A stretch of 41,426 nt of DNA, taken from Aquiflexum lacus (GTDB lineage: Bacteria > Bacteroidota > Bacteroidia > Cytophagales > Cyclobacteriaceae). Of this stretch, positions 8,261 through 16,869 are shown in pieces (within the stretch, counting starts at the first letter, position 1; every line of letters begins with the position of its first letter). The DNA lies in assembly GCF_015476655.1 (NCBI RefSeq), contig NZ_JABFHF010000039.1:1-41426 (forward strand), written 5' to 3'. The notes under the pieces are model-generated. The model was not told the DNA's origin, searched no databases, and saw nothing but the letters and a program-made list of their open reading frames with translations. The translations under genes were made by a program, and so were the position numbers.

Positions 8261-10672
8261 GTGATTTTCCTGTTCAAGCCTTCAAATTCTGCAACCTGGA
8301 TATTTTCAGGTATTCTATTAATTCTTTTAAATTTTTTGAGTGGGAATATTCAAGCTCAACAATCCAATAAAGGCGAAATATCAGGAAAGGTAGTTGACAA
8401 GCCGTCAGCCTTGGCTTTGCCTTTTGCAACTGTTTCTATTTTCGATGAAGCAGGTGAATTGGTGGAGGGAAATATCACGGATGAAGATGGTCTTTTTGCT
8501 TTGAAAGTGCCTTTTGGCTCCTATTATGCTGTGATTGAATTTATGGGATATGAGGCATTCAAAACGGAAATCTTTAAGCTAAACAAAGAAAATTCCGAAT
8601 TCAATTTGGGGGTTGTAGGTTTAGAATCGGGTTTGAGCAACTTGGATGAAGTTATTGTAGCGGGGGAGAAGCCCTTTATGGAGCTGGCCTTGGACAAAAG
8701 AATTTTTAATGTAGCAGAAGACTTAGCCAATGCAGGCCGTACCACCTCGGATATTTTGATGAACCTGCCTTCTGTCACTGTCGATACACAGGGAAATGTA
8801 CGGTTGAGAGGTTCTGATAATGTCAGGATATTGGTGGATGGTAAACCCTTGGGTCTGGTAAGTTTTAAAGGCAGCAGGGGTTTGCAACAATTACCGGCAA
8901 GTATGGTGGAACGCATCGAAATCATCACTAATCCTTCTGCTAGATACGAGGCAGAAGGGATGGCAGGGGTAATCAATATTATTTTAAAAAAAGAAACCAA
9001 TTCCGGTTTTAATGGATCATTTGAGGTAATCGTAGGTACACCGACCAATCTTGGTTTGGCGGCCAATATCAATTACAGGCATAAAAAAATCAACTGGTTT
9101 GTCAACTATGGAATTGCAAAAAGAATAGTGCCCAGGAGGGGCACTTTGTATCAAGAAGCTTTTGGGGGTGATACCACATTTATTTCAGACCAATCCACAG
9201 AGGGCACGGTCAACTCCATTGATAACAATATCAGAGCGGGATTGGATTACTTTTTTAATGAAAATAGCATTTTGACTGCGTCATATTCTCTGAGGAGAAG
9301 TGATGCTAGAAGGCTGACTAACATTCGCTATAATGACTACCTCTTCAACATGGACAACATGCAGAGCTATTCTTTGAGAACACAGGATGAAACCGAAAAA
9401 GAACCAAACTCTGAATATTTGATTACCTATAAAAGAAGTTTTGACAAAAAAGGACACGAACTCACAACAGTTCTGACTTATCTGGATTATTGGGAAAATT
9501 CCGATCAGTTGTTTACCGAATCCACTTTTTCACCTGATGGAACTTTGATTCCTTCACGCTCTTTGGTACAGACCTCCATCAATGATGAATTTGAAAAGCA
9601 ATACCTTATCCAAATAGATTATGCCAAACCCATAGGTGCGGAAGGAAAATTTGAAACCGGAATAAGAAGCAGTTTCCGGAATATGGAAAATGACTTTGTG
9701 GTTAAGGAACAAAATGAGCAGGGGCAATTTGAGCCCATGCCCGGTTTGGACAATATTTTCCTTTATAGAGAAAATATCCATGCACTTTATGGCATTTTGG
9801 GGAATAAAACCAAGAAACTGAGCTATCAGGGAGGATTAAGAACAGAGTGGACAGATATCAAAACAACTTTGGTCAAAACCAACGAGGAAAACCCCAGAAA
9901 CTATGTCAACCTATTTCCAAGTGCGCACCTTACTTACAATTTCACCGATGAGAATGGCCTGCAATTCAGTTATAGCAAAAGAGTGAGGAGACCCTTTTAC
10001 AATGACCTGAGTCCATTTGTAACGTTTTCAGATGCCAGAAATTTCTTCAGTGGAAATCCTGACCTTGAACCGGAATTTACCGATGCATTTGAATTGGGCC
10101 ATATCAAGTATTTTGAAAAAGGGACTTTGTTTTCTACAGTATTTTTCAGAAATACGGTTGATAAAATAGAAAGAATCAGGACTGTGGACAATGCAGGGAA
10201 TGCCACCACATTGCCCCAAAACCTCAACGGCGAACAATCATTTGGACTGGAGTTCACCACGGATTACGCCATATTCCCTTGGTGGAAGGCAGATGTGAAT
10301 TTAAATTTCTTTTATGCCAATATTGATGGTAGCAATGTTCAAACCGATTTCACAGCCACGACCTATTCTTGGAATGCAAGGCAAAATTCCCGCTTTACCT
10401 TTGAAAACGGTATTATTGTACAGGTCAGGACCAATTATCAGGCAAGACAACGGATCGCTCAAGGCATCCAAAAAGGTATATTTTTCATGGATTTATCCGC
10501 CAGTAAGGATCTACTCAAAAATAGAGGAACCCTTGTATTGAATATAGCGGACATTTTTAACTCAAGGTGGAATCGCTACATCCTGGAAGGACAAGGTTTT
10601 ATTACCTATGGTGATTTCCAAAATGTCCGTAGGCAGATCAATTTGAGTTTGAATTATAGGATTAGGCAGTAA
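8261..10672 (+). CDS. TonB-receptor-like outer-membrane beta-barrel protein with carboxypeptidase-regulatory domain
   Basis: 803 aa. The signal peptide (about 1-33, ending NIQAQ) is present only if translation starts at the GTG at 8261; there is no in-frame ATG that keeps the leader. A CarboxypepD_reg-like beta-sandwich spans about 38-118 (GEISGKVVDKPSALALPFATV). A plug-like domain follows about 125-235 (DILMNLPSVTVDTQGNVRLRGSDNVRILVDGKPLG). The rest is a large barrel of the outer-membrane beta-barrel family, ending in NLSLNYRIRQ, with amphipathic strands throughout. Such proteins import substrates or serve as TonB-linked receptors; no SusD partner lies next to it, so it is unlikely to be a classic SusCD system. 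Ligand unknown. Confidence 0.85.
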   Translation: MIFLFKPSNSATWIFSGILLILLNFLSGNIQAQQSNKGEISGKVVDKPSALALPFATVSIFDEAGELVEGNITDEDGLFALKVPFGSYYAVIEFMGYEAFKTEIFKLNKENSEFNLGVVGLESGLSNLDEVIVAGEKPFMELALDKRIFNVAEDLANAGRTTSDILMNLPSVTVDTQGNVRLRGSDNVRILVDGKPLGLVSFKGSRGLQQLPASMVERIEIITNPSARYEAEGMAGVINIILKKETNSGFNGSFEVIVGTPTNLGLAANINYRHKKINWFVNYGIAKRIVPRRGTLYQEAFGGDTTFISDQSTEGTVNSIDNNIRAGLDYFFNENSILTASYSLRRSDARRLTNIRYNDYLFNMDNMQSYSLRTQDETEKEPNSEYLITYKRSFDKKGHELTTVLTYLDYWENSDQLFTESTFSPDGTLIPSRSLVQTSINDEFEKQYLIQIDYAKPIGAEGKFETGIRSSFRNMENDFVVKEQNEQGQFEPMPGLDNIFLYRENIHALYGILGNKTKKLSYQGGLRTEWTDIKTTLVKTNEENPRNYVNLFPSAHLTYNFTDENGLQFSYSKRVRRPFYNDLSPFVTFSDARNFFSGNPDLEPEFTDAFELGHIKYFEKGTLFSTVFFRNTVDKIERIRTVDNAGNATTLPQNLNGEQSFGLEFTTDYAIFPWWKADVNLNFFYANIDGSNVQTDFTATTYSWNARQNSRFTFENGIIVQVRTNYQARQRIAQGIQKGIFFMDLSASKDLLKNRGTLVLNIADIFNSRWNRYILEGQGFITYGDFQNVRRQINLSLNYRIRQ

Positions 10673-10797
10673 GTTTCAGATTTATCCATGTAGATATCAA
10701 GTTTCTGCACTCTTGGTCTTTGAAAGAATTCAGATTCTAATAGCCATCAATAGGAATGTGGATTGAGCCCATTCAAAAATAACCCAAAACGATAATA

Positions 10798-10857
10798 GGC
10801 TTTAGCCAAAAATGATTTTTAGGGCTTAGGTCTAAAAGATCTAATTTGGCTAAAGCC
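10798..10857. repeat. Interspersed inverted repeat (REP-like)
   Basis: ggctttagccaaa (10798-10810) and its exact reverse complement tttggctaaagcc (10845-10857) enclose 34 nt. A further partial unit (cagctaaagcagg) follows near 10890. GGCTTTAGCC palindromes occur as dispersed repeats in Bacteroidota genomes, from general knowledge. It lies between the receptor gene and a convergent minus-strand gene, so it could also stabilise 3' ends. No mobility gene is adjacent. Confidence 0.5.
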
Positions 10858-10935
10858 CAAGGAGAATCAGGGTTTTTCGAAAAAGTCCAGCTAAAGCAGG
10901 ACGCAATTGGTAAGAGTCCATGGAATTGAAGATGA

Positions 10936-11328
10936 TTAATTAAAGAAGAAAAAGAAAAACAGGGCCACTTCGGAGATTTTCAGACTTTCATAATGGCCTA
11001 TTATTTTTCTAGAGCCATCCATCACCCTGCCATCTTCAACATAGCCTATGGTTTTTCTTGTCCCATCTAAGATGCGGCCATCTTCTATAAAGCCTATTGA
11101 TTTCCTTGAAGCATCCATAACCCTCCTGTCTTCCAGAAATCCAATAGTCTTCCTGCTGCCATCCATAATCCGGTTGTTGTCAATATAACCAATGGTAGAC
11201 CTCGACCCATTCATCACCCTGTCATTTTCAATATATCCTACCGTCCTCCTTGTGCCATCCATCAACCTTTGGGAATGGGCAGACATGGATAGCATTAACA
11301 AGAGAAAAAGGATAATGGGCTTTTTCAT
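10936..11328 (-). CDS. Small exported protein of six 16-residue repeats with poly-Phe tail
   Basis: 130 aa from the ATG at 11328 (an upstream TTG at 11331 is less likely). A signal peptide, residues 1-20, ends SAHSQ. Residues 21-115 are six near-identical units of 16 residues with consensus R-hydrophobic-M-D-G-S-R-K-T-I-G-Y-hydrophobic-E-D-x. The C-terminus runs SEVALFFFFFFN, six Phe in a row. The pattern resembles the 4-fold beta flower group of short GxxIG repeats, where one strand per repeat builds a small closed beta fold; this is recall and unverified. It is the last gene of a minus-strand run, 36 bp after the serine hydrolase, and may be co-transcribed. Function unknown. Confidence 0.72.
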   Translation of the reverse strand: MKKPIILFLLLMLSMSAHSQRLMDGTRRTVGYIENDRVMNGSRSTIGYIDNNRIMDGSRKTIGFLEDRRVMDASRKSIGFIEDGRILDGTRKTIGYVEDGRVMDGSRKIIGHYESLKISEVALFFFFFFN

Positions 11329-11364
11329 CAATTTTAAATACAGGTAAAATATTATAGCAAGCTA

Positions 11365-12654
11365 TTAGTCATCCAACAAGGTAAATACCATCTGTCGGAA
11401 TTTCCAGCCTGTTTGGTCGCCGGAGGTTTGGCTGGTTTGTTTCATCAGGATGCCGATGATTTTTTCCTGTGGATCTGCAAAATACTGGGTATTGAAATAG
11501 CCGCCCCAATCAAAGGTGCCTTCACTGCCTATTCCTCCATCAGCCACTCCATTTCCTGTCACCACCCCAAAAGCCAATCCATAATGTTTTGCCCCGCCCC
11601 AAAGGTCACCGACCTGGTTTTTCATCATGGTCTCGATGGTTTTGCGGCTGAGGATTCTGACACCGTTGAGTTCCCCACCATTCAGATACATCTGCAAGAA
11701 AGTAGCATAATCCTTCGCAGTGCTAGACAAACCGGCACCTCCCGAAAAGAACCTTTTGGCACCGCTAACAGGGTATTGCGGGTCGTAGAAGGTGATCGGG
11801 AAATTTTCCCATTTGCCATCGACTTTACGCTGAACTTTGACCAATCTGTCAGCCTTCGCATCGGGCAGGTAAAACCAGGTATCATTCATGCCCAATGGAT
11901 CAAAAAGCTTTATTCTCAAAAACCGGTCAAAAGGCATTCCGGAGACAATTTCTATCAGATAGCCCAACACATCCAATCCTTCGGAGTAGGTATATTTTTC
12001 TCCAGGGTTATGGTGGAGGGGTAGTGCTGCCAGCTTCTTTATATTGTCTCCGATGCTGATGTTTTCGGTGGTGTAGAGGTCAATGATTCCGGCTTTGTGG
12101 TATATCATCTTCATGCGTTCATCCCCATCAATCACCCCATAGCCCAATCCGGAGGTATGGGTCAAAAGATGGCGGATGGTGATTTCCTTATTGGCTGAGA
12201 TAGCAGTAAAAGTGGTGTCTCCGTATCGGAAATTTTGAAGGACTCTTGGATTTTTGAATTCAGGGATAAACTTAGAAATCGGGTCGTCCAATCGGAATTC
12301 CCCTTCTTCCCATAGCATCATGACCGCTGTGGATGTGATGGCTTTGGTTTGGGAAGCAATTCTGAAGATGGCGTCTTTGGTCATGGCTTTGCCGGTGGAG
12401 GCGTTAGCAGAACCCTTGGCTGTATGGTATACAATTTTGCCGTTTCTCGCAACTAATGCCACCAACCCCGGGTTTTCATCGTTTTTGATCGATTCCTCCA
12501 ACATGGCATCCAGCTTTTTTAATCGCTCAGGAGAGATACCTACACTTTGCGGAGTAGCTTCGGTTAGGGGCGGAGATTTTTTTTGGGAAGGAGTTTGAGC
12601 GAATGATAGGTTAATGAGTAAAAACAGTACGGCGGTAAAATAGGCTCGGTTCAT
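11365..12654 (-). CDS. Serine hydrolase, family VIII esterase / class C beta-lactamase fold (copy 1)
   Basis: 429 aa. Signal peptide about 1-20 (NLSFAQ). The nucleophile motif SQTK gives Ser101 and Lys104. The catalytic Tyr223 lies in YSEGLDVLG, which matches the YSxxLDVLG of EstB-type family VIII carboxylesterases rather than the YSN of true AmpC enzymes. Near the C-terminus, GTFDWGGYFNTQYF carries the WGG motif that replaces KTG. It should be a periplasmic or secreted esterase or peptidase-like hydrolase. It is a clear paralogue of the gene upstream on the same strand, and the similarity extends into the 5' leader, so it arose by tandem duplication. Antibiotic hydrolysis cannot be inferred. 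Confidence 0.88.
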   Translation of the reverse strand: MNRAYFTAVLFLLINLSFAQTPSQKKSPPLTEATPQSVGISPERLKKLDAMLEESIKNDENPGLVALVARNGKIVYHTAKGSANASTGKAMTKDAIFRIASQTKAITSTAVMMLWEEGEFRLDDPISKFIPEFKNPRVLQNFRYGDTTFTAISANKEITIRHLLTHTSGLGYGVIDGDERMKMIYHKAGIIDLYTTENISIGDNIKKLAALPLHHNPGEKYTYSEGLDVLGYLIEIVSGMPFDRFLRIKLFDPLGMNDTWFYLPDAKADRLVKVQRKVDGKWENFPITFYDPQYPVSGAKRFFSGGAGLSSTAKDYATFLQMYLNGGELNGVRILSRKTIETMMKNQVGDLWGGAKHYGLAFGVVTGNGVADGGIGSEGTFDWGGYFNTQYFADPQEKIIGILMKQTSQTSGDQTGWKFRQMVFTLLDD

Positions 12655-12777
12655 TTTATTTTGGGAGGTATGTTGACAATGATTTTCTTCAAAGTAAGGT
12701 AAATAAAAATATTATCTTTCCCATCCTAAATTAGTGGGGACTCACATTGGCAGATTAGAAATCTGTGAGATGTCAAA

Positions 12778-14076
12778 TCAATCATCTAAAAGGGAATAGA
12801 CCATTTGCCTGAATTTCCAGCTTGTGGATTCTGAACCGCCATAAGTTTGTTTCATGATGATTCCGATGATGTTTTCTTTTGGATCGGCAAAATATGAAGT
12901 GTTGAAAGCCCCGCCCCACTCAAAAGTGCCTGGACTTCCTATGCCTCCTTTGGCGGCTGTCTTATCGGTACTGACAGCAAATCCCAATCCATGGTATTTC
13001 CCTTCGTTGGGATCTAATTCGACCATTTGGTTTGCCATCATGGTCTCTATGGTCTTTCGGCTTAAAATCCGGATTCCGTTATATTCGCCTCCATTGAGGT
13101 ACATCTGCAAAAACTTCGCATAGTCCATCGCAGTGCCACTCAGCCCTCCTCCTCCGGAATAATGGGTTTTGGCACCGTTAATGGGATAGTTGGTGTCCCA
13201 ACCTAAATTGGAAGGGGATTTGACCCAGTTGCTTTCTTGATGGAGGTGGAGTGCTGCCATCCGCGAAATTTTGTTCTCAGGTAGGTAGAAATGGGTATCC
13301 CCCATTCCCAACGGTTTGAAAATCCTTTCCTGAAAAAAGCTATCCAAGGACATCCCGGATACTATTTCCACCAAGTGACCCAACACATCTATACTCATGG
13401 AATAAATAAAACTTCCCCCAGGATCCTGATGTAGTGGCATTTTCGCCAAATTTCTGATATTACGTTCATTGTTCATCCCCTTGGAGTCGAAGGCTTCTAC
13501 AATTCCCGCCTTATGGTAAATCATCCTCATGCGCTCGTCACTGTCAATCCCTCCGTACCCTATTCCGGCACTATGGGTAAGCAAATGCCTGATGCTGATC
13601 TCCCTTTTGGCAGGAACAGTGGTATAGGTGGTGTCACCGTATCGGAAGTTTTGGAGCACCTGTGGGTTTTTGAATTCAGGTATATACTTGGAGATCGGAT
13701 CGTCCAACCTGAATTTACCTTCCTCCCAAAGCATCATGACAGCAGTAGAGGTGATGGCTTTGGTCTGGGAAGCGATTCGGAAGATGGCATCCTTGGACAT
13801 GTTCTTTCCGCTTTCCATGTCGGATTTCCCTTTGGCAGTGTGATACACCACTTTGCCGTTTCGCACAATCAGCGCAACCATACCAGGTATTTCCCCAGAT
13901 TTAACCGACTCCTCTAACATGGCATCGAGTTTCTTTAACCGATCAGGAGAGATGCCTACACTTTGTGGAGTGCCTTCGGAAAGAGGCGGGGATTTTTTTT
14001 GGGAATGGGTTTGGGCGATTGTCAGGTTTATCAGAAAAAGCAAGATGATGGTAAAACAGGATCGGATCATATTCAT
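12778..14076 (-). CDS. Serine hydrolase, family VIII esterase / class C beta-lactamase fold (copy 2)
   Basis: 432 aa; Met1 (14076) or Met3 (14070) are both possible starts. Signal peptide about 1-22. Ser103 and Lys106 form SQTK; Tyr225 lies in YSMSIDVLG; GTFEWGGAFNTSYF supplies the WGG element. Most of the first 190 residues are near-identical to copy 1, while the region about 195-300 (lid and substrate-pocket segment) has diverged strongly, which suggests different substrates. It lies 123 bp upstream of copy 1 and 64 bp downstream of the nitrilase, all minus strand. Confidence 0.88.
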   Translation of the reverse strand: MNMIRSCFTIILLFLINLTIAQTHSQKKSPPLSEGTPQSVGISPDRLKKLDAMLEESVKSGEIPGMVALIVRNGKVVYHTAKGKSDMESGKNMSKDAIFRIASQTKAITSTAVMMLWEEGKFRLDDPISKYIPEFKNPQVLQNFRYGDTTYTTVPAKREISIRHLLTHSAGIGYGGIDSDERMRMIYHKAGIVEAFDSKGMNNERNIRNLAKMPLHQDPGGSFIYSMSIDVLGHLVEIVSGMSLDSFFQERIFKPLGMGDTHFYLPENKISRMAALHLHQESNWVKSPSNLGWDTNYPINGAKTHYSGGGGLSGTAMDYAKFLQMYLNGGEYNGIRILSRKTIETMMANQMVELDPNEGKYHGLGFAVSTDKTAAKGGIGSPGTFEWGGAFNTSYFADPKENIIGIIMKQTYGGSESTSWKFRQMVYSLLDD

Positions 14077-14140
14077 TTTGGGAGGATTGTTAAAAATAAT
14101 TTTCTATCAGTAAGCTAAGGAAAAATATTGTTTTTTTAAA

Positions 14141-15088
14141 CTATTTTTTCAACCAAGCAACTTTCTGTTCTGATTGGTGGGGTTTTCCTAAGATATCCCT
14201 GTATAGTTCAGGTCTTCTAGCCTTGATGTATCGGCTTCCCCCGGCATCATCAAGTTTGTATGGAAACAGCTCGGTGGTAACAAAGGAATCTTCAAAACTC
14301 CGGCATTCAACCAAAATATCCCCAAAAGGATCGATAATCATGGAGCAACCGTTTTTGAGCTGATCATCATCCATTCCGATCGGGTTGGAAAAAATGACAT
14401 ATACTGCATTGTCATAAGCACGGGATGGAAGCCATTTCATCAGCCAATCCCTGCCTTTCATGCTGTCAAACTCCAAGCGGAGTGAAGTAGGATCCTGATG
14501 TCTGTTTTCCCAAAGTTTGGGATCAACAAAACCTGCCCCGGGTCTGCTGGAAGGGGTGCACATGGTCACATGGGGCATAAAGATGATGTCAGCCCCAAGA
14601 AGTTTTGTAGCTCTGACATTCTCTATGATGTTGTTGTCATAACAAATCAAAATCCCACATTTCCATCCATAAAGTTGAAATATGCAATATTGGTTACCGG
14701 GAAGAATATGTGGGTTGATGAACGGATGAAGTTTTCGGTATTTGGCAATCAGGCCTTCCTTGCTGACACATACATAAGCTTTATAAATATTATCTGTTCC
14801 ATCTTTTTCAAACAATCCGGCAAGAATAACGATATCATATTCCTTTGAAATGGCTATCAATCTTTGGATGCTTTCTCCGTCCGGTATGGATTCTGAGATT
14901 CCCAGCAACTCTCTTCGGGAGAGTTTTCTGGCAAATGAATAACCCGTAACCGAACATTCGTGGAAGGCGATAACCTGAGATCCTTCTGCCGCAGCTTTTC
15001 CTGCCAACTTTTCTATCACCGAAAGATTGTAATTCTTATCGCCGCTTTTATTCTCAAACTGGGCGGTGGCAACTTTGATAGGTTCCAT
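14141..15088 (-). CDS. Carbon-nitrogen hydrolase (nitrilase superfamily)
   Basis: 315 aa from the ATG at 15088; the frame extends to a TTG at 15118 but the ATG begins the conserved beta-strand IKVATAQFENKSGD. The catalytic triad is intact: Glu44 (AFHECSVTG), Lys119 (KYRKLHPF) and Cys149 (GILICYDNN). Members hydrolyse amides or nitriles in the cytoplasm; the N-terminal pattern fits amidase or N-carbamoyl hydrolase branches better than true nitrilases. There is no signal peptide. It would be first in the minus-strand series with the two serine hydrolases, though a shared transcript is only inferred. Confidence 0.88.
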   Translation of the reverse strand: MEPIKVATAQFENKSGDKNYNLSVIEKLAGKAAAEGSQVIAFHECSVTGYSFARKLSRRELLGISESIPDGESIQRLIAISKEYDIVILAGLFEKDGTDNIYKAYVCVSKEGLIAKYRKLHPFINPHILPGNQYCIFQLYGWKCGILICYDNNIIENVRATKLLGADIIFMPHVTMCTPSSRPGAGFVDPKLWENRHQDPTSLRLEFDSMKGRDWLMKWLPSRAYDNAVYVIFSNPIGMDDDQLKNGCSMIIDPFGDILVECRSFEDSFVTTELFPYKLDDAGGSRYIKARRPELYRDILGKPHQSEQKVAWLKK

Positions 15089-15219
15089 GGTTTTTATTTT
15101 TTTATCCAAGATATTCAATTGGAGAGAGTAATTAAAGGAAGAATATATTCAATGGTGAAAATCTTGTAAACCAACCTTATAATTCTTACATTTCTTCTTA
15201 ATAAAAACACATAATAGTT

Positions 15220-15780
15220 ATGTTAAAAAAGGTGCTTATTATTTTAGGGGTTATTGTTTTGGTGATCATCATTGCATTTGCTTGGATGAATTACCGCAGT
15301 CGTACACTAAGCCCTCAGAGTATAGCTGAGTTAGAGGTAATTGACCTAAAAGTGGAAATCAACTACAGCCGCCCATCTGTTAGGGACCGGGTGATTTTTG
15401 GCACGGAGGAAGATGGGGCTATTCAGCCTTATGGCAGCTATTGGCGGTTGGGAGCAAACGAAGCCACGGAAATCACCATAAACCAAGATGTTATTTTTAA
15501 CGGTATGCCTTTACCGGCCGGAACATATAGACTGTATGCCATACCCGGTCCCAATACCTTTCGCATCGGTGTAAGTTCAGAAATAGGAAAATGGGGGGCA
15601 TGGGAACCGGATAGCAGCAATGATTTATTCACCACCGAAGTACCCGTCACCCGACTCGATACACCTGTAGAACAATTTACTGCACGGATTGAAGAAGGTA
15701 CTGCTGATGGTGCCACTGTGTACTTTGAATGGAGCGATGTCCAGTTGGCTATTCCGATAGCGAGGAAACCGGAGATGTAA
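15220..15780 (+). CDS. DUF2911 domain protein, membrane anchored
   Basis: 186 aa. An N-terminal membrane segment (about 4-24) is followed by a DUF2911 domain: SPQSIAELEVIDLKVEINYS, then RDRVIFG, PYGSYWRLGANEATEI, PLPAGTYRLYAIPGPN and KWGAWEP. These motifs are characteristic and nearly always found in Bacteroidota extracytoplasmic proteins of unknown function. The 3' end lacks the usual long extension, so this is a compact member. It is divergent from the nitrilase gene across about 130 bp that should hold both promoters. Confidence 0.85.
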   Translation: MLKKVLIILGVIVLVIIIAFAWMNYRSRTLSPQSIAELEVIDLKVEINYSRPSVRDRVIFGTEEDGAIQPYGSYWRLGANEATEITINQDVIFNGMPLPAGTYRLYAIPGPNTFRIGVSSEIGKWGAWEPDSSNDLFTTEVPVTRLDTPVEQFTARIEEGTADGATVYFEWSDVQLAIPIARKPEM

Positions 15781-15924
15781 ATGGATGGGATTTTGATTTA
15801 GCTTAGTCTGCTTAGGTTTGGGGGATGGGAGTGGACACTTACGTCGGTGAAATGAGGAGACTATTAATTAGGCTGTCAATTACCCAGGGAATAGCCAACT
15901 ATGGAGTGATTTTATTTTAAAGCC

Positions 15925-16530
15925 ATGAAAAATCAAAAACCTAAGAGTGCTGTAAAAGATTTTCCTATCGTTTGCGTGGGTGGTTCGGCGGGTGGTCTAG
16001 ATGCTTATACCCGTTTACTGCGGAATATGCCTGCAGATATGGGTGTTGCTATCGTTATTGTTAATCATTTGAGAACTGTAGCTACCTTGCTCCACGAGAT
16101 TCTACCACGATATACAAATATGCCCGTGGAACTAATCACAGAAAGACTTGACGTTCAGCCTAATCATGTGTTTATAATTCCGCAACAGCGTGATTTGCAT
16201 GTACAGGATGATGAGTTCCGCTTAAAGCCAATTTCAAAACCTAGGGGATGGCCCGATGTGATTACAGTTTTTCTAAAATCCCTTACCCAACATTGGGACG
16301 GCAAACTTATAGCTGTCATTGTCTCCGGGTATGATGGTGATGGGGCAGATGCGCTTTGCGGGATTAAGGAAGTCGGGGGTATCACCATCGCACAGAAGCC
16401 CGATACTGCCACACAACCTGACATGCCGGAGAGTGCCATAGCAAGCGGTTGTATAGATTTAATTCTATCGCCTGAGGATATTGCCCGGGAAATTATAAGA
16501 ATTGCGCATGCTGACAAAGGGGGACGTTAG
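15925..16530 (+). CDS. Stand-alone CheB-type methylesterase domain protein
   Basis: 201 aa. It is a CheB catalytic domain without the N-terminal response-regulator receiver. The triad is complete: Ser21 in GGSAGG, His48 in IVNHLR, and Asp139 in SGYDGDGAD. CheB removes methyl groups from, or deamidates, chemoreceptor glutamates. No receptor, CheR, CheA or flagellar gene is nearby. Free CheB domains in Bacteroidota often belong to PAS/CheR-CheB signalling or stress modules; here that is inference only. The ATG at 15925 gives a short basic leader before the first beta-strand. Confidence 0.87.
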   Translation: MKNQKPKSAVKDFPIVCVGGSAGGLDAYTRLLRNMPADMGVAIVIVNHLRTVATLLHEILPRYTNMPVELITERLDVQPNHVFIIPQQRDLHVQDDEFRLKPISKPRGWPDVITVFLKSLTQHWDGKLIAVIVSGYDGDGADALCGIKEVGGITIAQKPDTATQPDMPESAIASGCIDLILSPEDIAREIIRIAHADKGGR

Positions 16531-16601
16531 TACTTAATTTTGAACGGTCATACTTTGAAGGTGAAATTAAGATTTGCGAAAGACAAAAATAATTTTTTTT
16601 T

Positions 16602-16736
16602 AAAGGAGATAAAATTATACCAAACATAAATCCTGAAGAAGTATCTTTTGATGCTGAAAACAACAAAATTTCATTTCGCGGGAAATTTTGGAATTGGCGA
16701 ACAGAGGCTTTTGACATTGTAGAAAAAAACAAATAA
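16602..16736 (+). pseudogene. Possible 3' remnant of a small gene
   Basis: An open frame of about 44 codons begins after an in-frame stop in a T-run and ends at TAA 16736, reading KGDKIIPNINPEEVSF, then DAENNKISFRGKFWNW, then RTEAFDIVEKNK. The composition is protein-like and charged, but there is no ATG, GTG or TTG start; an AAAGGAG sequence lies just before an ATT codon. A decayed 3' end is more likely than an ATT-initiated small protein. Not assigned to a family. Confidence 0.3.
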
Positions 16737-16811
16737 AATTGACCAATATCATAAACCAAATGTAAACTTTATTTGATGGTTTAAACAAAGACGCGTTGCA
16801 AAGATGTTTCA

Positions 16812-16847
16812 TAAAAAAAGCCCGCTGCCACAGCAACAAGCTTTTTA
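16812..16847 (-). terminator. Rho-independent terminator of the aldehyde dehydrogenase gene
   Basis: On the minus strand AAGCTTGTTGC pairs with GCAGCGGGCTT (11 pairs, three of them G-U) around a TGTG loop and runs into seven T. It lies 23 bp beyond the stop codon at 16870, the expected place for the end of the SDR-ALDH transcript. Confidence 0.85.
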
Positions 16848-16869
16848 AATATCCGGTAATGCAGTCAAA

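Larger units (their letters stand above)
16531..16869. other. Intergenic interval with a gene remnant and a terminator
   Basis: Holds two things annotated separately: a short open stretch at 16602-16736 that looks like the 3' end of a lost gene, and the terminator of the aldehyde dehydrogenase gene at 16812-16847. Nothing else is convincing. Confidence 0.5.

Noticed and set aside
11413-12024. 203-codon plus-strand open frame
   Set aside because: It lies antisense within the serine hydrolase gene, which has intact catalytic motifs; the frame shows no domain.
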